From assembly GCA_947311845.1 (NCBI GenBank), contig CAMZMU010000027.1:74842860-74906859 (forward strand): a stretch of 64,000 nt of DNA, written 5' to 3'. The translations under genes were made by a program, and so were the position numbers. The notes beneath the pieces are model-generated. The model ran no database searches, was not told where the DNA came from, and worked only from the letters and a program-made list of their open reading frames with translations. Every line of letters starts with the position of its first letter. Position 1 is the first letter of the stretch. This DNA is from Poa pratensis. Its lineage: Eukaryota > Streptophyta > Magnoliopsida > Poales > Poaceae. Below are positions 48,964 to 60,745 of this stretch, piece by piece.

Positions 48964-50700
48964 CTAAAATAGGATGAACGAATGAAACAACAGAGCACAT
49001 CCTGTGGAGCATCACAAAATAAGCAATGAGAAAATTAATGAATACACAGACACAACACGCGGGAATATTCCGCAGCAGCAAGAACAGAGTAGGTAATACT
49101 GGAATGTAAGTAATACAGGAATGTAAACAAAGAAATAATAGAGACGAGAAGATAGATACCTGCCAAGGACCAGCAGCACGGCAACACCACGGACAGAGGA
49201 AGCGTCAGCAGGAGAATTCCTTCAAACCTGCACAAGGACAAGAAAAAATAACAAGTACAAACATCAAAGATAGGTCCAGAACAGAAACAAATTCTTTCAA
49301 ACCAGCAGCATCACATATGTACATAAGAAACATTTTGACAAAACAGAGCAGAGCAAGGTGAAACTCCATGGAGCAGAGCAAAGTGAAACAGAGCAGAGCA
49401 GAGTTTTTACTCACCAATATCTTTGGGGAGCAGCAGCAACAGATCCAGGAAACGAATACCTACAGAAACAGTCACATCTCAAGAACAAGCATTTCGTCGA
49501 ACAAGAGAGTCGTGTGTTTCTGTTGAAATAGCTGATTGCTTACCAATTTTCTCTGAGAGGGAGCAGCAGCTACAAACCCGAGCAACAAGCACGAATAGAT
49601 CCAGGAGACGAAAACCTACAATAGCAACAGAAATCGTAGGCCAGATAAAGACACATCATTGGAGCAGACATTTCGACGAACACATCGCAGGTGAGAAAAT
49701 CAACTCACCCAGCAGACCGAGCAACAGATATCCACGCGCACCTGAAATCAGGAAACGAAAACAACGAATCAAGATCTAATCACATCTTAACTCTACTCGC
49801 GAGACAATGGAGAAGGAATTCCGACGCGGGAAAAGCAACTGAAGGAGGAGCGGCAGAAGGAGAGGAAGAAGGAGGAACTCAACTCAACCGGGAAGCAGGC
49901 GCACGACGCAGCCACCATGGATTCCAGAGGAGCTGCTACCGTGCCGGAGTGAGGAAGAAGGAAAGGAGGAGGAGGGACGAGTGAAGCAGGGAAGGGACTG
50001 AAGCACGGGATGGGGGGAGAAGGAGACGGCCGTTGCGAGCGTGCGTAGGACAGGGGCGACGTGCGCGCCGTGCGCGACGTGCGCGGCAGGTGAGGAAAGG
50101 CTGGCGCAACCCGCGAGCCACCCACCAACGAGAGACGGACACGTGACTCAGAGACAGCCACGGGGCCACAAGCAGCGACTGTGCGGGTAGTTTTCGATAG
50201 GTGACGGACGCGAACGAGCCGGACGCGAAACGAGCGCAGAACCAAAGTCTCCGCTGTGGGGCCCCAGGCGCTGGCGTTGCGCACAGTAAAAGGCGCCCGT
50301 CCTCCACTCGTCCTCCGATGCGCGCCGACGCACGTGAGCCTGACCAACGGGCCCGAGGAAAAAACAGGCCCCAACTGTCAGCGCGTGTGTCCCAGAGTCA
50401 GTTAGTGCGAAGAGAGCGCACAGTAAAAGCCATCCGGCCTCCCCTCGTCCTCCGACGCGCGCGACCCTGACCAACGGGCCCGACAGAAAACGGGCCCCTG
50501 CTGTCAGCGACTGTCCCCTCAGTCTTTTAGTGCAAAACCGTTTTCACCCGATCCAACGGTGAAAAAGAATGACAGCGCGATTTTGACCACGATCTAACGG
50601 CCAGAATTCACAGATCGGGGCAGGGAGGGGCAAACGGGGGCAGAAGGCGGGTAGGGCTTGAACTTTTATAGAAGTAATTTCATGGTAGGCTTTAGTTTGA
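48964..50700 (-). other. Helitron C 5' region
   Basis: The segment 49100-49780 is short-repeat sequence rich in AGCAGAGCA and GAAAC. The segment 49790-50640 is GC-rich with many overlapping frames on both strands, typical of a promoter or leader or of captured GC-rich gene sequence. It ends in ATAAAAGTTCAAGCCC (minus strand), a TATA-like Helitron 5' terminal region. No protein family is identifiable. Confidence 0.45.
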
Positions 50701-52344
50701 TTTTTGTTGATACATGCATCTCAACAACCGTGTGCATTTAACTATACAAACATGGAAACCCACCTCGGTCCAAAAACGAGCCAAGCTAAGTACAGTAGCT
50801 AACCATGCATACATATACAAATGTAATGCTCCACTTTTGTTTGTTGTTAATGGTTTCTCGATTAGTCAAACACAAAAGAGATTACCAGGGCCCTAGTCTG
50901 AATTATTCAGCTTCGGTTTTCCCATCACCAACCTCTCTTGCGTCCTTGTCCCTGTCCTTTTAAGCGGCAAGCACTTTATTTCTTCTCAAGGTCCGTGCAT
51001 GTGAGAACACAGGACATAGTTGGCGCCATTGTTAATTTGGATGCCGCCACTATAATATAATCTGCCTTTAATTTTCTTGTGATGATCTTTACACAAAGCA
51101 AACTGGGGTGTGGTGTGTATATATGGTAGCGCCCCTGGAGCCGACTCGAGGCGGCCAAGATGCTTTCGGCCGAAAGCGTTGCGGTCAAGTTGGCTGGCCC
51201 CGGAAAAGGATTTTACAGGATAGGGTTGGTGCAGTCTTATGTTCCTTTTCTTGGCTCATTTCCCTTTGCGTTCTTGAATGCCATGCGTTGGTAGCCTTTT
51301 CACCTGGCCTTTCTTACTTGTTTTGGTTGTGGTTGCGATTTTAAGTTGAAACTTGAACTTTTCTATTACCGATTTTGATGAAATGTGCGAAGTTTTGGTG
51401 GCAATATGAGAGAATTTGATCGATATTTGATTTCGTAACTCTCATGAAAACTAAGGATTTCAGTTCACGGACAATGGAATCTACCGTGTGATTCAGAAGA
51501 AGAAGAAAAATGAAGAGAGAAGACATTTTGGAAAATTTCAAACCGAGTTGACCATGCCCTTTTGTCTTTATTTTCGAAGAAAGGCTTTCTCCCGATTTTC
51601 ATTCATAGAAAATCCTACATGTGATGCATTATCTCGATATTCTCGCGTACTCACTCCAAAAAGTTAAATCTTGTGGCATAGTATTGGATGAAGTACTAAG
51701 GTCGGATCACTATGCGGGAAATACCGTTGATGACCGCCAAGACCCGATTGTCAGCAATTCGCTTTTTTTTTTTACTCAAGGCTTTTCATCCAAATAATTA
51801 AAAACGTCGGCATTGACGAGAATTGGCAATTGGGCCGTGCTCTTTTGTAGCTATGGCATTTCGTATTTTTTTCTCTCCTTCCAAAACTCCTGAATTCTAG
51901 GTTCTGCGCACTTAGTCACTCGAGAGGAATCGCTGATTGCATTTGCTTTTGTGAACTTGACTTGATATGGATTAGTTTGAGGTATGTGTAGTGGTTCACT
52001 GGTCCTTAATGATCATGTGACTAGATTAATTAGGCCAGGTCGCCTTTTGATGGCTACTAGCTAGATGTTCATGTTGTGTAGCCTTGGCATGGGATGGGAT
52101 GGTTATACTAGTCTAAAAAATGTGGTATGTAGCTTTCCTCTTTCGCCTCAGAAATTGTGATGCTTGCCCTAAGAGAAGAGGAGCAGCTGAGCTGGAGGGG
52201 AGTAGCTCAAGCTTGACAATGGCGAGCGCCACCTGCTCTGCTCTCCAACAACTACACCCTGCAACTGCACACAGCATATATACATCTCCCTCATGCGGCC
52301 TTCTCCAAGAAGAATAGACCTCTGAGACGACCGGAGTACCAACA
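50701..52344. other. Intergenic DNA upstream of the membrane-protein gene
   Basis: I see no recognisable gene or repeat across most of this stretch. A TATA-like AGCATATATACA near 52272 sits about 70 bp before the start codon at 52345 and could serve that gene. Confidence 0.45.
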
Positions 52345-52928
52345 ATGTCGCCCCACTTCCCCTCGCTCGGCGGCCTCCTGGCCCGACGCTCGGTGCTGCT
52401 CTATGCGGCCACGTGGACCGCGGTCGCCGCCATGTCCGTGGCCGTGGCGGCGCTCGCGCCGGAGCTGGCCTACGTCTGGGCCGTCGCGCCGGGGGCGCCG
52501 CTCACCAGAGCCTGCCCCGGCAGCGGCTTCAACGGCGGCAGAATCGGGCTGCCGCTCGACGGGCCGCCGTGGGACGCAGTCTGCGTGCCCGCCGGCATGT
52601 TCGGCCGAACCGTGCCCGATGTGGTCGTCCCGCTCGTGTTCGCCGTTGTCGTCAGGGACGGATTCAAGGGGGGACGAGCAGGGGCTACGCCCCCCCTATG
52701 ATCGTTGTTTCCTTTAGAAATATTAGCATTTCACTCACTTGTTTAGCCTCTTTTAGCTAGCTGTGCCACCCCCATACAAATGACACACACTAATTGCCCC
52801 CCTAACCTTACTTTCTGGCTCCGTCCCTGGTTGTCGTCGTGGCCAGCGCTGTCGGGTTCACCACCGCCGTTGGCGTCTGGGAGGACGATGAGGAGGAGGA
52901 CGGCGATGGCCAAGTAGGACAGGTGTAG
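52345..52928 (+). pseudogene. Small plant membrane-protein gene, broken by a hAT MITE
   Basis: The frame starts MSPHFPSLGGLLARRSVLL at 52345, reads about 102 codons to 52652, is interrupted by a 177-bp insertion plus an 8-bp duplication, and resumes at 52838. It then reads VASAVGFTTAVGVWEDDEEE and stops at 52926-52928. Without the insertion the frame is exactly 399 nt, or 132 residues. The N-terminal half has a hydrophobic segment (about residues 18-45, ending ELAYVWAV), and another spans the break. The tail is strongly acidic. It resembles small, uncharacterised grass membrane proteins. The 185-bp gain shifts the frame and brings in a stop at 52699-52701, so the present product would be a 118-residue truncated protein. 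Apart from the insertion there is no damage, so the loss is probably recent. Confidence 0.7.
52653..52829. mobile_element. hAT MITE (177 bp) with perfect 8-bp duplication
   Basis: The ends are CAGGGACGGATTCA and (inverted) CAGGGACGGAGCCA. GTTGTCGT is duplicated exactly at 52645-52652 and 52830-52837. An 8-bp duplication and CAGGG ends fit the hAT superfamily. There is no coding capacity. Confidence 0.88.
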
Positions 52929-53281
52929 GCTATGACAACTAGGAGTAGATCAGTAAGATCACTCGACATGTACTTTCCAGTTTCTGTATGTTTTTAGCGG
53001 CAACAGAGCAGACACAAATCTTTCTGAATTTTTCAGCATCTTGTGTACGTGTATCACTGGAAAATTTCGCAAAACATAAATCTGAAGAAGGGTGTGATAC
53101 TAATTTGCACGTCACTCCATTTAGCTGAGGGTTAAAACCTACATAACAAATTGTTGCTGCTCCCTCGAAAATAAAACACAAAACATCCTTTTTTTAGAAA
53201 AAGTTCAATTCAAAAGAACTGCAAAATGATACATATTCTTTGTTACTTGCACCCTGTGACGGTTATTTATTTTGTTAGGAA

Positions 53282-56200
53282 CTAGCTGGGTGGCCCGCCC
53301 AATTGCGCGGCTAGCATTGATATATCTCATATATTCATATCAAATGTATCATTTTATTAGGGATACTATATAAGAAAACTATTTAAAATCAACGAAAATA
53401 CATAGCTTATTGAGCCGCCAATTGCTTCCATATTCCAATCTACGGGTAAATTTTAAAAATAAAAAACCTGAATACATTCATTGTTTAGGATTCCAAGTTT
53501 TCTTATATGCAAGTTGCCTATACCATTATTTTTTTATTGTTTCCAAATCCAGCAATCAATTGTGTCTCGGTGCTGGTAAAGTGGTTTTTCCATGTCATAC
53601 AACATTAATAAATATTGATTATGTAGAAGCTAGATACATTAGGGACATCAGCTATAATAGAGTCGTAATATCTCAGTGTTTTCTCTTCCGCTGCTTACCT
53701 ATGTTATCATCACACCCCCAAATCTTTTGTTTACAAATTCAGCATCGATGTCTCTCACACATTATATAGCGTGTTCATCCTTCCAAGGCTCAAGGTATTG
53801 CATCGACTGGATAAGAAGATCTAATATTTATTGAAGCGACCTAATAGAAAACTTAGGTCATTGTTTACTACTTTTCTTGTGCAACCAAAAATATGTTTTA
53901 CTTCCTCATTTCTCCTAAAATAGCTAGGTTAGACACATTTACACATTATGGATACCAAATTATTGTTCTTAGAGGTTTTCATGTGTACCTCTTGTGAGTG
54001 GTCTTAGAAACATATGTTCTCATTATTGATTAATTCTTGTTTGCCACTTTTGTGCTACTTCTAACCTCCATGAACTCCGCGAGTGAGCAGCTATCATTTG
54101 TTCCTTCAAACATATATGTCCTAATTATTTTCGACCTATTTTGTATGTTGTCCTACCGATGCATGATATGAGCAACAAATAAATATTGTTACATAACGGA
54201 ATGCTAAGCATATGTAAATCCGACTATTAATTTAAATTACAACTTATTCACAGAGTTACCATTTAACGATTTCTTCAGTGGCACGCCTTTACCTAATTTC
54301 TGAATAGATTATTTCTTCACGCGATATCCAGAGCAGCTGGCCCAGAGCTTGCACATGTCTCTAGTTGGATGAAATATAAATCTATAGCATATTACAGTTT
54401 TCCATTGTATATCAATTCTGAAATATTGTGGTGATATTTCAGTAGAGATGCACAAAGAAACATGCATACTTGAGCCTGCGTGGTCCAGCATAAAGAAACT
54501 TACTTGAGTTGTTAACCTCACCGATTGCATGTGCAATAGAAAAAAGATTTTAAGAAATACAACTTCTTACCTATTAAGACCATCAATTTTTATCGTTGCC
54601 GCTCACCACAATATCCCCTGTGCTTAAAAAAAATCACAATTGTGACAACAATCTTGCCTATCCTGATGCCCGAGACTCCCAGAATCATAGTTTTCATCAA
54701 TGTGGTCCCGAAACTTCAAATTTCATTGAAAAACCATCTGCTCTGTCGGTAAAATTGACAATCAAAATCATTATCTTAATTGTGTAATCACCCGAATAAT
54801 GTATTTTCTCTGCTAATAAGATATTTGTACAACCATAAAAATTAGGATAATCAGCTTGATGTTTAATTTCATTTGGCTAAAAACAGCAACCAAGAGGTCC
54901 TTAAGGAATCAACATACATAATCCTGAAGTTGGTCATCCATAGAAATACTAATCGATCTCATATTGCTTAAGGAGTTAAGGAGTAATAGTCAGATCTTCC
55001 AGGTGCAAAGAACTGTCCGTCTACCAATATTTCTCCTTCCTATACTTCATCATCAGTATAAATTTAGAGATGAGATTACCTCGCTTTGAGATGTTTCCTC
55101 CTGCATTTTGCACTTCCATGTAGCACAGTTTATCGAATGAAGTTTAACTAATCCACTAACAAACCTAGTATACTTTAGCTTGAAGATCACCGAGGAGTCC
55201 AATCATCAATGGCAACAAATTCAGGATGTACAACATGAAAGACATGCATGCGAGAGTGTCGCAGTTCGTAGCATCAATTAGCATGGAGAACGCCACTTTT
55301 GTCTTGTGATACCAATCTGTAAGCGCGGCATGAATCATTGGCGACTGGAGTGCAACAGCAGGAGGTCATTAACCGTGCTCATCTCAGACTGAGGTCGTAG
55401 CTACGCGATGATCCCTCGCGGCTTGTCTCAGCAGAAGTACCAGACGCCAAAGTCTGAAAGATGAACAGAAGAGCGATGGAGGAGACAGATTTCATCTCCT
55501 CTTAGAGTTGAACACTGATTTTGCTTGAATACGTGATTCCATTCAAATTAAAATCTACAGTGCATATGCTTATGCTGCAGGCCCAACGGCTTGTCGGCAA
55601 GATCGGAAAGTCACACTGGCCGGCCGCAAAACTTCTTCTAGCAAAACCCCCTCCGTGCTCATGCATATGATCATAATTCGTACGCGACTCAGCTACTTCT
55701 TTGCTTGTGATCGATGGCTGCCGGCGGGTCTTCTGGCGGGACCTTCATGGTAGTGCTTACGGTAGATGCTACCAATACAAAAGCTGCGCACTGTCATCCT
55801 CACGGCATGGTCGCATGTGTCCCACTGGTCTGAAACGCTGGAATCCATCGCTATGTATTTGTCGAATTGTCTTGCCGAGCTGCGCCGGAGGATCAGGACT
55901 CTTAACACGATTCGCAGTTACCTATCCGCCTTTCTTCTTCCAAGATTGACGATTTTTACAGATCAAGAATTACCGATCTGTCCACTTTTCGAAGCTTCTC
56001 AAAGGATCATTATAGCCATACAAACTTGTCGGAGACTCGAGGTTCCTTGTATATTCATCGAGCTCGTTGGCGTCGAATTCATGGTCGTGAGATTGCCACC
56101 CTCGCCTAGAGCTCATGCGAAGTTTATGCTGGGCTGTTGCAGGGTACGCTGGCAGCAACACCGATCCATCAACTGCCGATAATTACGATTACTCCATCGA

Positions 56201-56827
56201 GCAAAACATGTATGCTGGAACCGATTATGACGGGAAGTTGAAAAGCACGCTGCCAGCCACACACGGGTGACTCGTCGACACATAACCGCCCAGCGCAATT
56301 AATCCCATGTCAGATTCTTCTGTTTTTGAACGACGCGGCCGGCGTCAGATAGATGTGAGTGCTTGCAGCGTTCGGTGATGCCATGGGTGCCGCTGCTGTT
56401 GACCAACATGCTTCGCTGCCGGCTGCCGGCGCCGATGGATGATTTACCGAACGCCAAGCAAATCAATCAGACGTCATTCTCCTGTTCCTTCATGTGGGCG
56501 TTTCGCCGAAAATCATCTACGATTTCTCGCTCGTGGAAAACCTATCTATGGGCTTGAACCGCTGGTCCGCTGCCAAGGATATATATCGTAGAGAAGCAGC
56601 ACAAATCACATATGGTCTGATTCAGTTTTCGTAAGCATCCCGATTAGGTACGACTCCAATTAGCATACGAATCAACTCCCAAGCCTAGTCCTGCGATCGT
56701 ACGTTTAGGTATTAGTCCCGGCCGCACGTCTCGTATTTTAGTCCAAGATCTGGACCGTTAAGATCTCCTACGTTTAGCGTGACACATCTACACCGTCGGT
56801 TATCCTGTGTTTTAATTATATAATAGA
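53282..56827 (-). mobile_element. Helitron A, non-autonomous (3.5 kb)
   Basis: The minus-strand 5' end is A then TCTATTATATAATTAAAAC at 56827. The 3' end has a GC-rich subterminal region and CTAG at 53285-53282, then T. Both ends give the A/T target expected for Helitrons. There is no Rep-helicase. The 5' half (55640-56640) is GC-richer than the AT-rich 3' half and may hold captured gene fragments. It sits exactly at the 5' end of Helitron B. Confidence 0.75.
55640..56640. other. GC-richer, gene-like segment inside Helitron A
   Basis: Open frames of 60-138 codons overlap on both strands. Base composition differs from the rest of the Helitron. Captured, decayed host gene fragments are a plausible reading, but I recognise no domain. 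Confidence 0.3.
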
Positions 56828-59255
56828 TTACACTATATATAAAAGACAGAAGAATCGCTGCCCTCTCCAGCCCTCCACGTCGCGGGCGATCCACAGCCGT
56901 CCGATCTGCGAAATGGACGGCTGAGATGCGCCAACGTCGCCCCATCGTCGTGAAACACTGTACATCCCGATTATCTACCAATCACGGTGCGCCACGCGTC
57001 CCGGTCACCAGTCGGTCGCCCACCCGGTCGCCGCGTCGTTTTTCAAAAAAAAACCTCCCGTTTTACGATATTCGCATGAATTCGACGGTTCCCTCTGCGG
57101 GAGGACCTTACTGCAATTTGTCGCAAAACCAGGAGCTTATTTGCAAAAATACCGGCGTCCTCTCCTCTCGCTCGCACGACGCCGTGGTCGCCGCCGCCGC
57201 CGACGTGGAGCGCCGCCCCTACGCACCTCCCCGGTCCAATCCACCCACACGGCGAGCTCCGCCATCTCCGCCTCTTCATTTTGGCCGAGCGCAGGCTGCC
57301 AGAACGCTGCGTCGCCGTCGGGATCTCCGCCGCCGTCGCCGCAGCCGCCGCCGCTTCCGGGCTTCGCCGGCGACGCTCCGGTGACAATTAGGGGGCGGCG
57401 CCGCCAGCTACAGGTCCAGTGCGGCGAGCTGCATCGGATGCGCCCACCCCCCGCGTGCTAGAACGCCCTACCGCGCCGCCGCGGGCGCCTCGGGTCAGAT
57501 CTGGCCACCGTGACGTCACCATGACGTCACGGTGGGCCCAATTTGTCAGATTTTTTTTTTGAAAATCCTAAATTATTCATAAACTTTCGAAAAAATCTAC
57601 ATAATTTAAACCAACAATTTCAAAATGTCCACAACAAAAAATGATAAACATGCCCGACCGAAATTCAAATTTCAAACTTCCATGTGTACTCCAAGTTGAA
57701 AATCCTAAATTATTCATATACTTTCAAGACAATTCTACATAATTTAATCCAATAATTTCAATATGTCCACAACAAAAAATGATAAACATACCCGACCAAA
57801 ATTCAAATTTCAAACCTCCACGTGTATTCCAAGTTTATTTTTTTATATACGCCAAAAGGAATTCAAATGTGTCAAACTATTCTAAAACCGTACGACTTCC
57901 GAATTTGAACAATTCTCGAAATGCGGACAATTTTCCAAATCCAACAAATTTTACGGTTGAATAGATCAAAAAAAAATAGCCCACCTTAAAAAACCATTTA
58001 GATAAATACCCGCAGGGAAAAAATTAAAAAAAAGCAAAATGTTCATGGAAAAAAATGCTGCCTATTTACGGAAAAAAAAACAAACTCGAATTTTTAAATT
58101 GAACATTTTGCAGAGAAGCTCTAATTCAATATTAAATGTAAAATAGTAATCAACATTCCAACTCAAATTGAGAATTTGAATATATGAAAAAGTTCTACTA
58201 CTTCCAAACCTCATCATTTCATAAACACTAAAATAATCCAAGTTTGAATAGATTCCAAGATATACAATTTTCAAAACCTGCTCGATCATTTCAACTCAAA
58301 TTCGACATTTACAGTAAATTTGACTATTTCAGAAAATATATATGACTCCCAACCCTCAATATTTCATAAATACTACAATAATTCAAATTTGAATAAAATC
58401 CAAATTGCAAATTTTTTGAAATCTATTTGACCGTTCGAACTGAAAATTCACGTTTAATCATTCTAGAATTTTAAATACCTTTCAAATCTAACCATGCTTG
58501 CCGCCACTAAAAGAATACAAATTTGAATAAATTCCAATACAACCACTTTTCAAAAACTCAACATCCTTTTAAGCACAAAATTTTCCATATTAAAATAACA
58601 TTCATATTTCAACAACTCTTCATAAAAAAAATTATCGAACAGGCGCGACAATAAATACCCATCGACAAAATATAAAAATATATTATCAAAATACTAAAAT
58701 CACAAAAATGTTAACTATTTTTAAAAAAAATCAAACTTTCTTCTTAACTAAAATAAAACCCACGAAAATAATATCAGTAATACCATTTAAAACGATAAAC
58801 CCAAAAAAAACCATTTGGCACAAAGCATCTTATTCAAAAAGAGTCCGGTAAATCAACTAAATACAACGACCCACTTCAATTCCAATAGCTTTCAAACTTA
58901 ACCAATTTTTAAATGCAAACACTTTCACATTAAATTTCACTATACAGGCGCGGCGCACGCCGCGCTAAGATCCCAAACTATAAAACGCCCACGGTCTTCT
59001 TCTTTTTTAACCATTCTACATAATTCTAAACATGTTTTTCACATGATTCCAAATAATGTAAAACAAAAAAATAACAAATGGCCACATTTTTTTCCAAAAA
59101 ATAGTCCAAACTATCCATTCCAGCCCGAACTCAAAAAAGTCCACGATTTTTTCCCAAAAAAATCTTTCGAAACTTTTAATTCACAACAACTTTACGGTTG
59201 AATGGTTCAAAATTTAAACCCACGGGCGCGGCGAAGACCGCGCTTCGTCCCCTAG
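56828..59255 (+). mobile_element. Helitron B, non-autonomous (2.4 kb)
   Basis: The 3' end is a strong hairpin GCGCGG-CGAAGA-CCGCGC at 59226-59243, then CTAG at 59252-59255, then T. The 5' end is placed at ACACTATATATAAAAGAC just after 56828, a typical AT-rich Helitron start, although the expected TC is not intact. The first 650 bp are GC-rich (57150-57460 is Ala/Pro/Arg-coding on both strands). The remainder is AT-rich with poly-A/T tracts and no genes. It lies in the last intron of the SDR pseudogene. Confidence 0.65.
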
Positions 59256-59627
59256 TAAGAATTTTATCAACGACAAGAACAGATGAGAACCTGGAACACA
59301 TTCTTCCAGGGCATGTAGGTGACGACTCGAATTGCCTCTGCAAGCGAGAACAGACAAGATTCCTAACGCAGTGGAGAGATAAATGAACTATTCCTGAAAC
59401 TTGGATGTGCATAGCTAAAACTTGATGTTGCAGAAACAGATTCACAATGAAAAATGAGCTCAAGAGCATACTCATGAGGGCAAAGGATTGCCTCATCAAA
59501 TTGGTCATGATCAATCCAGGATTAACGCAATTAAATGTGTTCTTAGCTCCTTCCTCCTGGTACATCAAAATGAAACATTAGCAGCTGGGGGTAGATAAGT
59601 TACTACCTAGAAGTAGCCAAGTTTTTT

Positions 59628-60745
59628 AGATAAAGAGTATATATTAATATCGCGAAGATACCAATTACACCCAGTCTCTGCAACAACGCGTTGCCCTAGC
59701 GGCCACACGGATGCACACAACCCAAAATAAAAAAGAAGAATTACAAAAAAGAAAAGTCCCGCTAGAACGATCTATCCTTATAGCAGCAGACCTAACACCA
59801 CCAAAACAGAACCAGAATCGGTTTACACCCTGAAGAAAGTCCGCACTCTCAAAAACAATGTCTTCAACAAGTCCATTGCTAGGCACAACCAATTAAGGCC
59901 AGACCTTGGGCTCTTTCGCCCTGAAAGTTTAGACTCTGAACTTTTCCTGTGCTGTCGCCCCCACTTGCCGTTGCCGCTGCTCCAAGTCAAGAAACACCAA
60001 GCCAATCTCTCAACGCCACCAGGACTCGAACCACCATTACTAGTCCTCAAATTTTGGCTTTCATGTCATTCTCCGCATACTGACTTCATCATGGAACAGA
60101 ACATGTTCACGATTGCAACGGACTACAGAGATTCGCGATGCTTCCTCTGAAACCAAACGGCCAGAAAAAACATGGCTGCGCGACCGAATCCCATCCGATC
60201 CAGCAATCTCCAGGCTTGAGTTCCCAATGGAGTTCGTCGGCGGAGCCTTCCGGAACTCGACACTCCGGCCAGATCAATGAAGACATGCATCAAGTAGATC
60301 TTCGTCTTTGGGGGGAGAGGGATCCAAGGACCGCCACCTTTATTGGGCAGATCGGCCGGCCCCCACGCCGCCGCCCGCCATGCCCGAGGCCGCCGCCCCG
60401 GTGTCCAAGTGGTGTAGGTAGACATCAGCCCATCCTTGACGCGAAGCAGAAGAAACTCGGAGCCCTCCTAGCCGGCCGAGCTCACCCCACTGCCGCTGCG
60501 CGCCTCTAGCCGCCGTCGACCCACATCACCACGGCTAGAGTTGTGGCCACGGGCGCCGCCACCGCCACTCCCATCGGTGACCAGCAGGCGCCCCGCCGCC
60601 GCCCATCGCATGGGCCAAGCCCGACGGCGCCTCCGGCGGCGGCGGAGGGAACAGAGGGAGAGACGAGCGGCCCGAGCGCCGGCGGCTGGGTTGCCCCGGT
60701 GCAGCGACGGCGCCGCCGCACGGGAGGTCGCTGGAGGGTTAGGGT
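59628..60745 (-). mobile_element. Probable LINE-derived or other retroposon in an SDR intron
   Basis: Read on the minus strand it begins with CTAACCCTAACCCTCC and a GC-rich segment (60725-60430). It ends in TAATATATACTCTTTATCTAAAAAAC near 59622, a tail like that of cereal non-LTR elements. No reverse transcriptase is visible, and I could not find target duplications. Class assignment is tentative. Confidence 0.4.

Larger units (their letters stand above)
36930..50700 (-). mobile_element. Helitron C, large Rep-helicase Helitron (about 13.8 kb)
   Basis: The minus-strand 3' end is an 18-bp hairpin (GTTGCGCGACTGCGCAAC, 36941-36958) followed by CTAG at 36933-36930, then host T. The 5' end is best placed at 50700 (A then TCAAACTAAAG), giving an A/T target site; TCTATAAAAG at 50672 is an alternative. 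Inside are an RPA-like gene and a Rep-helicase gene in the same orientation, the standard content of an autonomous plant Helitron. Both genes now carry frameshifts. No target duplication is expected for this class. Confidence 0.8.

Noticed and set aside
49793..50470. Long frames on both strands near the Helitron C 5' end
   Set aside because: The region is GC-rich with mutually overlapping frames and no conserved motif; I describe it only as the Helitron 5' region.
50664..50672. Helitron C 5' end at TCTATAAAAG (50672)
   Set aside because: The base before TC on the minus strand would be T, not A; 50700 gives the expected A-TC and an A/T target, so I prefer it but keep this as an alternative.
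57043..57461. Ala/Pro/Arg-rich frames of 106-152 codons in Helitron B
   Set aside because: These are translations of GCC/CCG-rich sequence in several frames at once; no evidence favours one.
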